A DNA stretch of 64,000 nucleotides from JBFMFR01 sp040752025 (lineage in GTDB: Bacteria > Chloroflexota > Anaerolineae > Anaerolineales > UBA4823). Positions 51,690 to 60,080 of the stretch are shown here, piece by piece (within the stretch, counting starts at the first letter, position 1; every line of letters starts with the position of its first letter). The DNA lies in contig JBFMFR010000037.1 of NCBI GenBank assembly GCA_040752025.1, forward strand, positions 1-64,000, read 5' to 3'. Both the position numbers and the translations under genes were made by a program. Under the pieces are notes generated by a model that did no database searches, had not been told where the DNA came from, and was given only the letters and a program-made list of their open reading frames with translations.

Positions 51690-51717
51690 TATCCCTTCTT
51701 AATACAATTGTAATCAA
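51688..51717 (-). promoter_or_regulatory. Candidate promoter for the glycan cluster
   Basis: On the minus strand TTGATT (51717-51712) and GATAAT (51693-51688) are separated by 18 bases, upstream of the first gene of the cluster. The -10 overlaps one arm of the 13-base inverted repeat. Confidence 0.45.
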
Positions 51718-51833
51718 ATTTTACCAGCAATTCGAGACTCCGAAAACAGTGGGATCGTGATAAACCATTTTTCCCGCGGGAACCGGGTTTTCGATCGCCT
51801 GTCCCTTTTACTCACAAACATCTCAAACTAGGC

Positions 51834-51839
51834 TATAAT
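51834..51839 (+). promoter_or_regulatory. Candidate -10 element upstream of the zinc-ribbon membrane protein genes
   Basis: A perfect TATAAT 37 bases before the ATG at 51876. No convincing -35 lies at the usual distance (TCACAA at 16 bases is the nearest). Confidence 0.35.
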
Positions 51840-51875
51840 TTTCCCTCAGACCCCATGCAACCCACAGGAAGCACG

Positions 51876-53153
51876 ATGACCGAAACCTTTCCCCCTGCCA
51901 ATTTCATCCCCACTGCTTCAGCAGTGGAAGGCATCGAAGTGTATCTGCCCGCCCCGGCGCAGGCCGCCCCACACCAGGTTGAGGTGGATTTCAAGTGCCC
52001 ACAGTGTGGGGCCACCACGGCCTACAGTGCTGCAGATGGCGGCTTGACCTGCTCGCACTGCGGTTATTTTCAGCCGCCCTCTGGCCCGGCGGTGGGCAAG
52101 CGCGCCGACGAATTCGAGTTCACCGTCGAGACGATGGCGCGCGCCGCCCAGGGCTGGGGCCAGGAGCGCAAGGAGATGGCCTGCCAGAACTGCGGCGCGC
52201 TGACTTCACTGCCTGCCGAAAGCCTGACCAACACCTGCGCCTTCTGCGGATCGAACAAAGTGATCCAGCGCCAGGCCCCGCAAGATGTACTGCGGCCGCG
52301 CTTCCTGGTGCCGTTCAAGCTGGAGGCGGCTACCTGCGGGCAAGTCGCGCGCCAGTGGCTGGGGAGCAGTTGGATGACCCCTGCCAGCCTGCAAAAAGCG
52401 GCTGCACTGGCAAATTTCACCCCCATCTACCTGCCCTTCTGGACCTTCGATGCAATCTGCAGCGCCGCCTGGAAAGCGGAGGTAGGCCATCCCAAAACAG
52501 AGCGATATTTCGAAAACGGCGAGTGGAAGGAACGCACCGTAACGGAATGGCGCTGGGAATCAGGGCAGGTGCGCCTGACCATCGATGACCTGACAGTGCC
52601 GGGAACAGCGCGCCTGAGCGCCCTGCTGCTGGGAAAGATCCTGGATTTCGACCTGCGCGCCCTGGCGGCTTACGAGGCAGATTACCTGGCCGGCTTGCAG
52701 GCGCAGAGCTATGACATTCCCCTGGAACAGGCCTGGGAGACTGGCCGGCAGCAGATGCGCGAGCAGACGCGCCAGGCCTGCGTGGCCCAGGCCAGCACTG
52801 CGCAGGTGCGCAACCTGAATATGAACCTGGATTTTTCTGAGGAAAGCTGGCGCTACATTTTGCTGCCCGTGTACCTGAACACCTACCGGTACGAAGATAA
52901 GACCTACCAGGTTATGGTGAATGGGCAAACCGGCAGCGTTGCTGGCCAACGCCCGGTTGATTGGACCAAGGTAGTACTGGTGTTGGCGGGGTTGCTCTCG
53001 CCAGGAGTCCTGCTGATGCTGGTTGGATTGGCAACAGTGGCCCTGGCCGGCATCGGCGTGGGGATCGCCGGTTTTGGCTTTTTGGTGTTCATCCTGGGTT
53101 TTGTGATCGGATCTATCATCCTGATGCAGGCCTACAAGCTAGATGACGCGTGA
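51876..53153 (+). CDS. Zinc-ribbon protein with C-terminal membrane hairpin
   Basis: 425 residues from the ATG at 51876, chosen for AGGAAG upstream. Two zinc ribbons open the protein: FKCPQCGATTAYSAADGG to CSHCGYF (about residues 38-68) and MACQNCGALTSLPAESL to CAFCGSNKV (about 103-127). The middle 220 residues include HPKTERYFENGEWKERTVTEWR and the block LPVYLNTYRYEDKTYQVMVNG, which recur in the next gene. Two or three hydrophobic segments near the C-terminus (VVLVLAGLLSPGVLLMLVGL and a Gly-rich stretch to residue 418) suggest membrane attachment. Such proteins are widespread but uncharacterised; I assign no function. The next gene overlaps it by 11 bases. Confidence 0.7.
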   Translation: MTETFPPANFIPTASAVEGIEVYLPAPAQAAPHQVEVDFKCPQCGATTAYSAADGGLTCSHCGYFQPPSGPAVGKRADEFEFTVETMARAAQGWGQERKEMACQNCGALTSLPAESLTNTCAFCGSNKVIQRQAPQDVLRPRFLVPFKLEAATCGQVARQWLGSSWMTPASLQKAAALANFTPIYLPFWTFDAICSAAWKAEVGHPKTERYFENGEWKERTVTEWRWESGQVRLTIDDLTVPGTARLSALLLGKILDFDLRALAAYEADYLAGLQAQSYDIPLEQAWETGRQQMREQTRQACVAQASTAQVRNLNMNLDFSEESWRYILLPVYLNTYRYEDKTYQVMVNGQTGSVAGQRPVDWTKVVLVLAGLLSPGVLLMLVGLATVALAGIGVGIAGFGFLVFILGFVIGSIILMQAYKLDDA

Positions 53154-54270
53154 GAGCAAAATGGAATCGTCTACCACACTCGAAAACAATCCGTTCGAAG
53201 GCTTATCCGCCCAGTGGAGCACCGCTCTAGTGGCAGTGGTATGCGAGCGCTGCGATTGGACCTTTCTTGCGCCGCCTGACTACGCTCACTATCCTTGCCC
53301 CCATTGCTACCAGGCCTCCCTGACGCTGATGGAAAGTTCCCTGGAGGGACTACCTCACCTTTACCCGCCTGAATTGTTACTGGAATTTACACTGAAACCA
53401 GGCGATTTAACCCTGGCCGTTGAACGATTTACCAGGGATATTCCATTCGCGCCGGATGATTTGAATCCAAAGATGCTCTCCAGGCGTTTGCGCCGGGTGT
53501 ACCTGCCCATGTGGTTGGTGGACGCAGATGTGAATGCTACCTGGCAGGCGGAGGCCGGCTTCGATTACCAGGTGGTCAGCCACCAGGATCACTTCGAACA
53601 ATATGGTGGCGGTTGGAAATCCCGTGAGGTGACCGAGGGGCGCATTCGCTGGGAGCCGCGCCTGGGCACTTTGAAGCGCCATTATCCCAATGTAGCTGCG
53701 CCGGCCCTGGAAGATTCTACCCGCCTGCAAAAAGCCCTGGGAACTTATGAACTACAGCAGGCTCGCCCTTACCAGGCTGAAACGATCGCTGAGTCTTTCG
53801 TCCGCCTGCCCGACCGCGCCCCGCAAGATGCCTGGAGCGACGCGCAGCCAGCTTTCCAGGCTGCCGCGGCTCAAGAGTGCCAGGAAGCAACCCAAGCGGG
53901 GCACATGCGCCAGTTTAGCTGGTCACCCGAGTATGCCAACCTGAACTGGACTTTGCTGCTGCAGCCCCTCTTCACCACGTATTACCAGGATGACGAAGGC
54001 CGCCCGCAGCCCGTGTTGATCCACGGACAAAACGGGCGCATCGTCGGTGTGCGGCGCGCCTCGATGAAGCGCGGTCAGAAGGCTGCCCTGACTATACTGG
54101 CCGTTGCAATGGTGTTATTCCTGGCAAGCTTACTGGTATCAGCCGCCTCGCTGCTCCTGCCAATCATGCTGGCGTTCGGCGTGCTGAGTATGACGGCAGC
54201 GTTGCTGGTGGGTCTGGGAGCAGTCTACCCTCTGATAGCGGTATGGTGGTTCAACCGCCAGCAGCGCTGA
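53143..54270 (+). CDS. Zinc-ribbon membrane protein, related to the preceding gene
   Basis: 375 residues. One zinc ribbon remains near the N-terminus (CERCDWTFLAPPDYAHYPCPHC, shown in part). The central domain shares landmarks with the preceding protein: RRVYLPMWLVDADVNATWQAE corresponds to its YLPFWTFDAICSAAWKAE, VTEGRIRWEPRLG to its VTEWRWESGQ, and LLLQPLFTTYYQDDEGRPQPV, then LIHGQNGRIVGVR, to its LPVYLNTYRYEDKTYQVMVNG. Two C-terminal hydrophobic segments (about 315-365) follow. The pair is an ancient duplication with coupled translation. The last 20 bases overlap the convergent redoxin gene. Confidence 0.65.
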   Translation: MTRESKMESSTTLENNPFEGLSAQWSTALVAVVCERCDWTFLAPPDYAHYPCPHCYQASLTLMESSLEGLPHLYPPELLLEFTLKPGDLTLAVERFTRDIPFAPDDLNPKMLSRRLRRVYLPMWLVDADVNATWQAEAGFDYQVVSHQDHFEQYGGGWKSREVTEGRIRWEPRLGTLKRHYPNVAAPALEDSTRLQKALGTYELQQARPYQAETIAESFVRLPDRAPQDAWSDAQPAFQAAAAQECQEATQAGHMRQFSWSPEYANLNWTLLLQPLFTTYYQDDEGRPQPVLIHGQNGRIVGVRRASMKRGQKAALTILAVAMVLFLASLLVSAASLLLPIMLAFGVLSMTAALLVGLGAVYPLIAVWWFNRQQR

Positions 54271-54763
54271 CCTCAGACTTTTGGGCCGGTTCACTGGCAC
54301 GACTTAACTCATCCAACAGATGCAGCAGTTCCTGGTTGGAAGGGATGTCGCTCATCGATTTGCCGTAATGCACGTAGCGCGCCAGGCCTTGCTTATCAAT
54401 CACTACCTGGGCGGGCATACGCCCAAGCTTGAACAGGTTGACTTCCTGGCCGTAGCGTTTGAGCACAGTATGATGAGGATCGGGCAGACCGATGAAGGGC
54501 AAATTATTTTCAGCCCAGTACTCCTGGAACTGACGTGGGCCCTCGGGCCCGACAACAATCACCTCGGCCTCTCGCTCGACAAATTCAGAATAGTCCTGGC
54601 GCAACTGCGCCATATGCCGCTGGCAGAAGGGTCAGGTAAAGCCGCGGTTGAAGACCAGCACAATATTCTTGTGACCCTGGAAATCCGACAGGCGCACAGT
54701 TTCGCCTCGAAAACTTTCCAGAATGAACTCCGGTGCCAAAGCGTTTATGGCTACTTGTGACAT
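54251..54763 (-). CDS. Peroxiredoxin-like selenoprotein (UxxC motif, in-frame TGA)
   Basis: 170 residues when the TGA at 54634-54632 is read as selenocysteine. The ATG at 54763 follows GGAGGGAG. The first part reads MSQVAINALAPEFILESF to VLVFNRGFT, then TGA, then PFCQRHMAQLRQDY in the same frame, giving FTUPFC with Sec44 and Cys47. That is the position of the redox motif in the AhpC/TSA-like redoxin family, and the text after the stop aligns without any gap through VIVVGPEGPRQFQEYW and GRMPAQVVIDKQG. A stem GGCGC / GCGCC with an AGTT loop (54611-54598) begins 20 bases after the TGA and could be the bacterial SECIS element. An inner ATG at 54613 could give a truncated product. Confidence 0.8.
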
Positions 54764-54764
54764 A

Positions 54765-54917
54765 TTATCTCCCTCCGACTCGAACCACCGAACCCTGCGT
54801 TTGAGAGGCCAGCACAACTTTTGCCCCTGCATCCAGGTAAGACTGAGCGATGGCCAAACCGAAGCCACGCGTACCACTCGTGATGACTGCAATCTTACCC
54901 TGCAAGGTGTTCACATC
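54765..54917 (-). pseudogene. N-terminal remnant of a short-chain dehydrogenase
   Basis: From a GTG at 54917 (GGAGAGAG upstream) the frame reads VNTLQGKIAVITSGTRGFGL, then AIAQSYLDAGAKVVLASQTQ, an SDR nucleotide-binding start with the TGxxxGxG-like motif worn to TSGTRGFG, and ends after GSVVRVGGR with TAA at 54765. Some 200 residues with the YxxxK catalytic pair are missing. The redoxin ATG follows two bases later, so the remnant now serves as a coupled leader peptide behind the promoter. Confidence 0.75.
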
Positions 54918-54933
54918 TCTCTCCATAGAGATC

Positions 54934-54962
54934 ATTTTAATATATTGTATAGTTTTTGTCAA
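54934..54962 (-). promoter_or_regulatory. Strong sigma-70-type promoter for the selenoprotein unit
   Basis: Consensus TTGACA (54962-54957), a 17-base spacer and TAAAAT (54939-54934) on the minus strand, in an AT-rich stretch just upstream of the SDR remnant. Confidence 0.65.
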
Positions 54963-55108
54963 TGTTTTAAGCCGAAGGCGACCTGAGCAGTTCGACTTTG
55001 GGCACGCTGTCGCAATGCGTTCACCTGTTCGGGGCCAAGCGGCTCGGTGACCATGAGGGGAAAGCCGGGCTGCCAGCCATGAGAGATTGTATCATGCCCT
55101 GCAACAGA

Positions 55109-56302
55109 TCAGAACTCGCCCGCCATCGAACCAGCATAGCCGGTGAGTTCGACATAACCATCCCCCTGGACAGGTTGCCCCGAGCGGCTGCCCTGAACGT
55201 GCACGCAGCCTTCCCAATAAGCATAAGATACATCCAGTTCCTGGTCTGCCAGGTAAGGCTCGATGCGCAAGTCTAAACCGACTACTGGAACACTCAAGCG
55301 CCAACTGGCAGGATAGCTAGCCTGAGTACGTGGGCTTTTCCAGTTTGAAAGCACTTCAATCTCGAAGTCCTGGCGGCTCAGGTGTTGCAGGCTGCCATCT
55401 GGAGCAACCAGGGCGCCACTGGAAAATGGATCGATACTGCCATCCGCTTTGCGAATCTGGAAAACCATCAACTCGCTGCCATCGTCGAGCTGGATCGAAA
55501 ACCAGTCCCACCCTATCTGATCCGACGCCAGGACGCTGGTGCTAAATTCGTGATCCATCCAACTCTGCCCCTCAACTGCCCAACGACTGCCATTGTGCTG
55601 GAGAGTACCCGATGACACCAGGCGCGTCAAGCTATAGTAGAACGAAGCCTGACCGGACTCTGGGCCTTTACGGCTGTAACCGTGATCACCCTGCAAGATC
55701 GGGCCCTTGTTATCAACGAGTGTTATGTCCAACAGGGTGCCAGCCTGAGCGGCATACAATCGGTAGATACCTGGTTCAAGCATTTCAACACGCCAATCTT
55801 CCAACCAGACCTGGAAAGGGTCTGCCTGCGCGCCAGCCAGCCCAGCCGCGCCACGCGCCAGCCGTTCGAAAGCCTGGTAACGCTGGTCATCTACGTCCGT
55901 CAGGGCGAAATGTGCCATGTAAGCCTGGCTGGTTCCCCAGGCAGACTGGCGCTGGGCTATAAGCGCTGGCGGCAGCAAAGCCCGGCGGAAGAAGGTTAAC
56001 TGGTAACCGAAATGACGGCCATCAGCACTACTTAGATTGCCGGTGAAATACCACCACTCAGTTTGAAAATCGTTATGCGGGCCATGGTCAGCAGGGAAAC
56101 TTAAGGTGCGTGGACCCTCGGCGCGCTGGAAACCAGATAGATGCGCGGGCTTTGCCTGCGGAACCAGCCGCGCCTGCACCTGTTCCTGCTGGCGGCCTCC
56201 AACCAGCCCCAGGCAGGCGCTCAGGCCTGCCAATGATACGCTTCCCAGAATCAGCCAGGTCACAACCCTGGCCTGCAACCCTCGACTCTTAGAAATCCAC
56301 AT
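55109..56302 (-). CDS. AttH/CrtC-like lipocalin-fold lipoprotein
   Basis: 397 residues from the ATG at 56302, which follows GAGGA by six bases. The signal ends in a good lipobox (LAGLSAC), so it is lipid-anchored outside the membrane. The body matches the AttH / carotenoid 1,2-hydratase superfamily: FPADHGPHNDFQTEWWYFTG, FGYQLTFFRRAL, AYMAHFALTDV, WSMDHEFST-type block (here QSWMDHEFST), and WDWFSIQLDDGSELMVFQIR. In the Vibrio AttEFGH type of cluster such a protein accompanies an ABC exporter of the FtsX/MacB kind. Here it lies 9 bases after the FtsX-like permease gene, so it is the likely outer partner of that transporter. Confidence 0.85.
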   Translation of the reverse strand: MWISKSRGLQARVVTWLILGSVSLAGLSACLGLVGGRQQEQVQARLVPQAKPAHLSGFQRAEGPRTLSFPADHGPHNDFQTEWWYFTGNLSSADGRHFGYQLTFFRRALLPPALIAQRQSAWGTSQAYMAHFALTDVDDQRYQAFERLARGAAGLAGAQADPFQVWLEDWRVEMLEPGIYRLYAAQAGTLLDITLVDNKGPILQGDHGYSRKGPESGQASFYYSLTRLVSSGTLQHNGSRWAVEGQSWMDHEFSTSVLASDQIGWDWFSIQLDDGSELMVFQIRKADGSIDPFSSGALVAPDGSLQHLSRQDFEIEVLSNWKSPRTQASYPASWRLSVPVVGLDLRIEPYLADQELDVSYAYWEGCVHVQGSRSGQPVQGDGYVELTGYAGSMAGEF

Positions 56303-56311
56303 CCGCATTCC

Positions 56312-58900
56312 TCATTCCGAGCGCAGCGCCTCAGAAGCCAGCATCTTGCCCATGCGCCAGGCGGGATAAAGCCCTGCCAGCAAAGCTGCCAGGACCGCCA
56401 CTAACAGAGCCTGGATAAATGGGTCGGGCAAGACCTGCATCTGCAAAGTCCAACCAAATGAACGCCGGTTAATGATATATACCAGGATCAGCGCCAGGGT
56501 ATAGCCGGTGGGCATGGCCAGCAGCCCGGCCACGCCGCCCATCAGGCCCGTTTCCAGCAAAATCAGCGCCCACACCTGGCGCACAGTCATCCCCAGGGAG
56601 CGCAGGATGCCCAGCTCGCGCTGGCGCTCCAACTCCAGAGAGAGCAGCGCGCTGAGAACACCGATAAACGCTACCACCGTAGCCAGCAACTGCAAGGCGC
56701 TGGTGATCGCAAAGGTACGGTCGAAAACTACCAGCACCTCCTGACGTAAGGCCTGGTTCGGGCGAACCAGCAAGCGCTGGAGCGGCGCCAGGGCGGTCTG
56801 GAGGTTGGAAGATACCTGGTCCACCTGGGCGCCGGGCTGCAAGCGCAGAGCGATGGCGGTTATCTCATCATCGTCCCAAAGACGGCGATAGACCGGCAGC
56901 GCCATCAGGACCGTGCCCTGGGTGGAAGCGTAATCATAGTAGACACCAGCCACCTGAAAGCTCTGCAAGCCCTGCTCAGTGTACAAAGCAACACTGCCGC
57001 CATGCCGTGGCAGCCCCAGGCGGTTGGCAAACGGCTCCGAGACGAGCACCGCCCCAGCCAGCATGCGCTCCCAGATCGCATCGGGGGATACATCTGTCGC
57101 AATATACAGGCGTTCCTGGCCAACGCTGTAATTATCCGTGGCTGCCACGTGCACTTCGCCCTGGGTCGAAGCAACCGTTACCGACCGGAGCACATCCACG
57201 CGCGCCACGCCAGGCCAGCCGCGCACGAGATCCAGCGCCTGAGCGGAGATCGGGGTGGAGGGAGTTGTCGAAGTCAGCCCAGGCGCAGAGATGTAGATAT
57301 CACCCGCCAGGGTCTCTTCTAACCAGGTGATTACCGTACGGCGAAAACTGCCCACCATCAGGCTGACGCCAATCGCCACTGACACGGCTACCATCAGCGC
57401 CATCACCGCAATCGAAGTGCGGCTGAGTGAACTGGCAACATTGCGAGGCGCCATGCGACCCAGAGTACCCCAAAACCGGCCAAAGGTTGGCGAAGCCAGG
57501 CGCATCAGCAAGCCCGTGGTCACCGGCACCAGCATGGCAAAACCGACTACCAACTCGAAGGTACCCAGGAAGCTAATGATCAGGGAGCGCCCAGGCAAGA
57601 TCAAGGTAATCAAACCTAACAAGATCAGGGCCAATCCAACGACCGCCGCCAGGGCAATGGCCCGGCGCGCCTTGCTCTCCAGGCCCGAGCGAGACAGGGC
57701 AGCGCGCGGTGGCACTGAAGCCGCTTCCCAGGCAGGTGGAGCGGCGGTTAGCGAAGTGGCCAGGATGCCAAGCAAAGCGCCTTTTATCAGGCTGCCCAGG
57801 GGAATTTGCACGCCGCGCACGCTGACCACGAAAAACAGATCATTGATTGTCTGGGTGACCAGGCGCACAGCGCCCTGACCCATCACGATCCCCAGCAAAC
57901 TGCCCAAGAGAGCGCCCAGAATGCCCACCACCAAGGCCTCACTGAGCACCAGGGCAAAGATTTCTCGGCGAGTAACTCCCAAGCAGCGCAGTGTGCCGAA
58001 CAACGAACGGCGCTGCACAACCGAAAACGTAATCGTATTGTAAATGAGGAATAACCCTACCACCAGAGCCAGCAAGCTCAGGGCGGTCAGGTTAATGCGG
58101 AAAGCAGCCGTCATCTGCTCGACTGCGCCGCTGCGCGCCGCCACAGGCTGTAAAAGCACCTCTTCAGGGAGTAATGCACGCAGGCGCTCCAGCAGTTCAG
58201 CAGGAACAGTGCCTGGGACTCCGGACTCAGGCAGAATCAAATCGATGCGGTCCAATCGGCCGAGTCGCCCGGTCAACTCTTGAGCTGTGGCAATATCCGC
58301 CAACACCAAAGAATCCAAAGCGCGGCGGCTGAGGTTATCGGCAGGTTGCAGCAGCCCGACCAGTGTGACGCGCTGTACACGACCGGCAACTTCCAGATCG
58401 ATTTGCTGCCCCAGGGATAGGCCGTAACGCTGGGCGAGGTCATTGGAAAGCAAGATAGCGCCCGGTTGAGTCAGAAAAGCAAGCAGATCACCCACGGCCG
58501 GACGGGCTGCGACCGGGCCAGTTCCACCCAGATAGTTTCGAAAAGGCGCATCTGCGAAAGGATCTACACCCATGAGCTGCAACGGAAGCTCGCCCAACTG
58601 AGGTGAGGCGGCGTAATCGAGAACCAATGGGGCCAGGGGGACGCCCAGGCCTTGCTTGCGCAAGCGCACATACAGAGCTTCATCCAGGCCATTAGGATAG
58701 GCACTGATCTGGTGTGTGGCCTTGCCCGCAACAGTCTCTGTACTCAGGTCAAAAGCCCGGCTGGCGCTGGCATTCGCCAGGTCCACCGCCACAGCTACTG
58801 CCACCCCCAGGGTGATGCCAAGGATCATCAAGACAGACTGCCAGGGGTGGCGCAGTAGATAGCGCCACCCCATGTTCAACAGGGTTCTACGACTCATCAA
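56312..58900 (-). CDS. FtsX/MacB-type ABC transporter permease (double domain)
   Basis: 862 residues with two FtsX modules, each holding an external domain between membrane segments. The first segment (YLLRHPWQSVLMILGITLGVAVAVAV, shown in part) starts near residue 14; further groups are at about 270-395, 440-500 and 750-850. The MacB-core-like periplasmic parts contain ILPESGVPGTVPAELLERLR and AVLVSEPFANRLGLPRHGGS. Double-FtsX permeases work as lipoprotein or peptide transporters or mechanotransducers and not as classical channels. The AttH-like lipoprotein follows, and the matching ATPase lies 1.2 kb upstream beyond a GNAT gene. Confidence 0.88.
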   Translation of the reverse strand: MMSRRTLLNMGWRYLLRHPWQSVLMILGITLGVAVAVAVDLANASASRAFDLSTETVAGKATHQISAYPNGLDEALYVRLRKQGLGVPLAPLVLDYAASPQLGELPLQLMGVDPFADAPFRNYLGGTGPVAARPAVGDLLAFLTQPGAILLSNDLAQRYGLSLGQQIDLEVAGRVQRVTLVGLLQPADNLSRRALDSLVLADIATAQELTGRLGRLDRIDLILPESGVPGTVPAELLERLRALLPEEVLLQPVAARSGAVEQMTAAFRINLTALSLLALVVGLFLIYNTITFSVVQRRSLFGTLRCLGVTRREIFALVLSEALVVGILGALLGSLLGIVMGQGAVRLVTQTINDLFFVVSVRGVQIPLGSLIKGALLGILATSLTAAPPAWEAASVPPRAALSRSGLESKARRAIALAAVVGLALILLGLITLILPGRSLIISFLGTFELVVGFAMLVPVTTGLLMRLASPTFGRFWGTLGRMAPRNVASSLSRTSIAVMALMVAVSVAIGVSLMVGSFRRTVITWLEETLAGDIYISAPGLTSTTPSTPISAQALDLVRGWPGVARVDVLRSVTVASTQGEVHVAATDNYSVGQERLYIATDVSPDAIWERMLAGAVLVSEPFANRLGLPRHGGSVALYTEQGLQSFQVAGVYYDYASTQGTVLMALPVYRRLWDDDEITAIALRLQPGAQVDQVSSNLQTALAPLQRLLVRPNQALRQEVLVVFDRTFAITSALQLLATVVAFIGVLSALLSLELERQRELGILRSLGMTVRQVWALILLETGLMGGVAGLLAMPTGYTLALILVYIINRRSFGWTLQMQVLPDPFIQALLVAVLAALLAGLYPAWRMGKMLASEALRSE

Positions 58901-58909
58901 AAAATGGGA

Positions 58910-60037
58910 CTACAACGATTTCCTGAACACCCGGTGGTTCTTATAGGCTTTACCGCCTACGTTTTCCAGATCATGACGCATCTGTACCGCCGTCTCGGCG
59001 ACTTGCGTCAGGTCAGCGTGCTCGAAATTAAATTCACGCACGGTTTTCTCCATCTCCGAATACATCAAGGCATTGCCGCCCCGCCCATGGAACTCGGGTA
59101 AGATGCCTGTACCATTCAAGGCCACCCATTTGGTACGGCGCATCTCTAAGAGAAGGTCCACGATGCCAAAGGGGAATATCTGGCCCTTGCAGCGTTGGAT
59201 TGCAGCGGAAACATCCGGGAAGGCGAACAGAAAACCGACTACATCATCTTTGTGCGTGATGATTTTGAACAACTGCGGGTTAGCAATGGTGATGATGTTA
59301 TCAACGACGAAGTCGATCTCACGCTGAGTAAGCGGATAATATTCCCAATTATTGACAAAGGCCTGGTTATAGGCTTTGCCGATACGCCCCGCCCAACTGA
59401 TCAGTTCGCGTTTATTTTTGAAGCGTTGCACACCCAGCGTACCGCGCTCCTGCACGCGCTCAGCGATGCGATGAATGCGCTCAGGAAGATGGAAAGATTC
59501 CGCGCTGAGGTAACACGAGACAAAATCGACCTCTTTCTCAAAGCCCATCGCTTCGAGCAAGCGCGGCAAATAAGGGCGGTTGTAGTTCATCATCGTCATC
59601 ATCTGGCGATGCTCGAAACCTTCCACCAGCAAACCATAACCATCCAAAGGGCCCAGGCCTTTGGGCCCGACCAGCGTATCGAGGCCGCGCTGGTGAGCCC
59701 ATTCATAAGCTCTGGCGAACAGGGCATTGGCAGTTTCCGGATCTTCTTCGCACTCAAAGAAATAGAACTGCGCCTTACGAACATCGTGATATTTATTGAA
59801 AGGAAGGTTCTCCATGACCGCCAGACGCCCAACATCTTTGCCGTCGCGCACAGCGATAAAGAACTCGCCATCGGAATGTTCATAGAAGGGATGTTTCTGG
59901 CGGTTGAGCATGGTTTCCACATCGATCAATATGGGTGGAACCCATTGAGGAACATCTGTATAGAACTGGAAAGGGATGCGCGTAAAACGGCGCACCTGGG
60001 CCTTCAAACTGGTGTCGATTTTTTCTATGGTAAGCAT
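58910..60037 (-). CDS. GNAT-fold acetyltransferase-like protein
   Basis: 375 residues from the ATG at 60037, chosen because GGAGG lies six bases upstream; the longer frame overlaps the ATPase gene. It has two GNAT-like halves. The first contains FFIAVRDGKDVGRLAVMENL and YFFECEEDPETANALFARAY, then KGLGPLDGYGLLVEGFEHRQ with NYNRPYLPRLLEAMGF. The second holds DDVVGFLFAFPDVSAAIQ and FHGRGGNALMYSEMEKTV, the acetyl-CoA loop. Proteins of this pattern are widespread in Chloroflexota and related phyla; the substrate is unknown. It sits between the ATPase and permease genes of the AttH-type cassette on the same strand, so it is probably cotranscribed. Confidence 0.75.
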   Translation of the reverse strand: MLTIEKIDTSLKAQVRRFTRIPFQFYTDVPQWVPPILIDVETMLNRQKHPFYEHSDGEFFIAVRDGKDVGRLAVMENLPFNKYHDVRKAQFYFFECEEDPETANALFARAYEWAHQRGLDTLVGPKGLGPLDGYGLLVEGFEHRQMMTMMNYNRPYLPRLLEAMGFEKEVDFVSCYLSAESFHLPERIHRIAERVQERGTLGVQRFKNKRELISWAGRIGKAYNQAFVNNWEYYPLTQREIDFVVDNIITIANPQLFKIITHKDDVVGFLFAFPDVSAAIQRCKGQIFPFGIVDLLLEMRRTKWVALNGTGILPEFHGRGGNALMYSEMEKTVREFNFEHADLTQVAETAVQMRHDLENVGGKAYKNHRVFRKSL

Positions 60038-60080
60038 ATTTCCTCCGTGAATACAATAACACCGTGGTTTGTTCCAGGTT

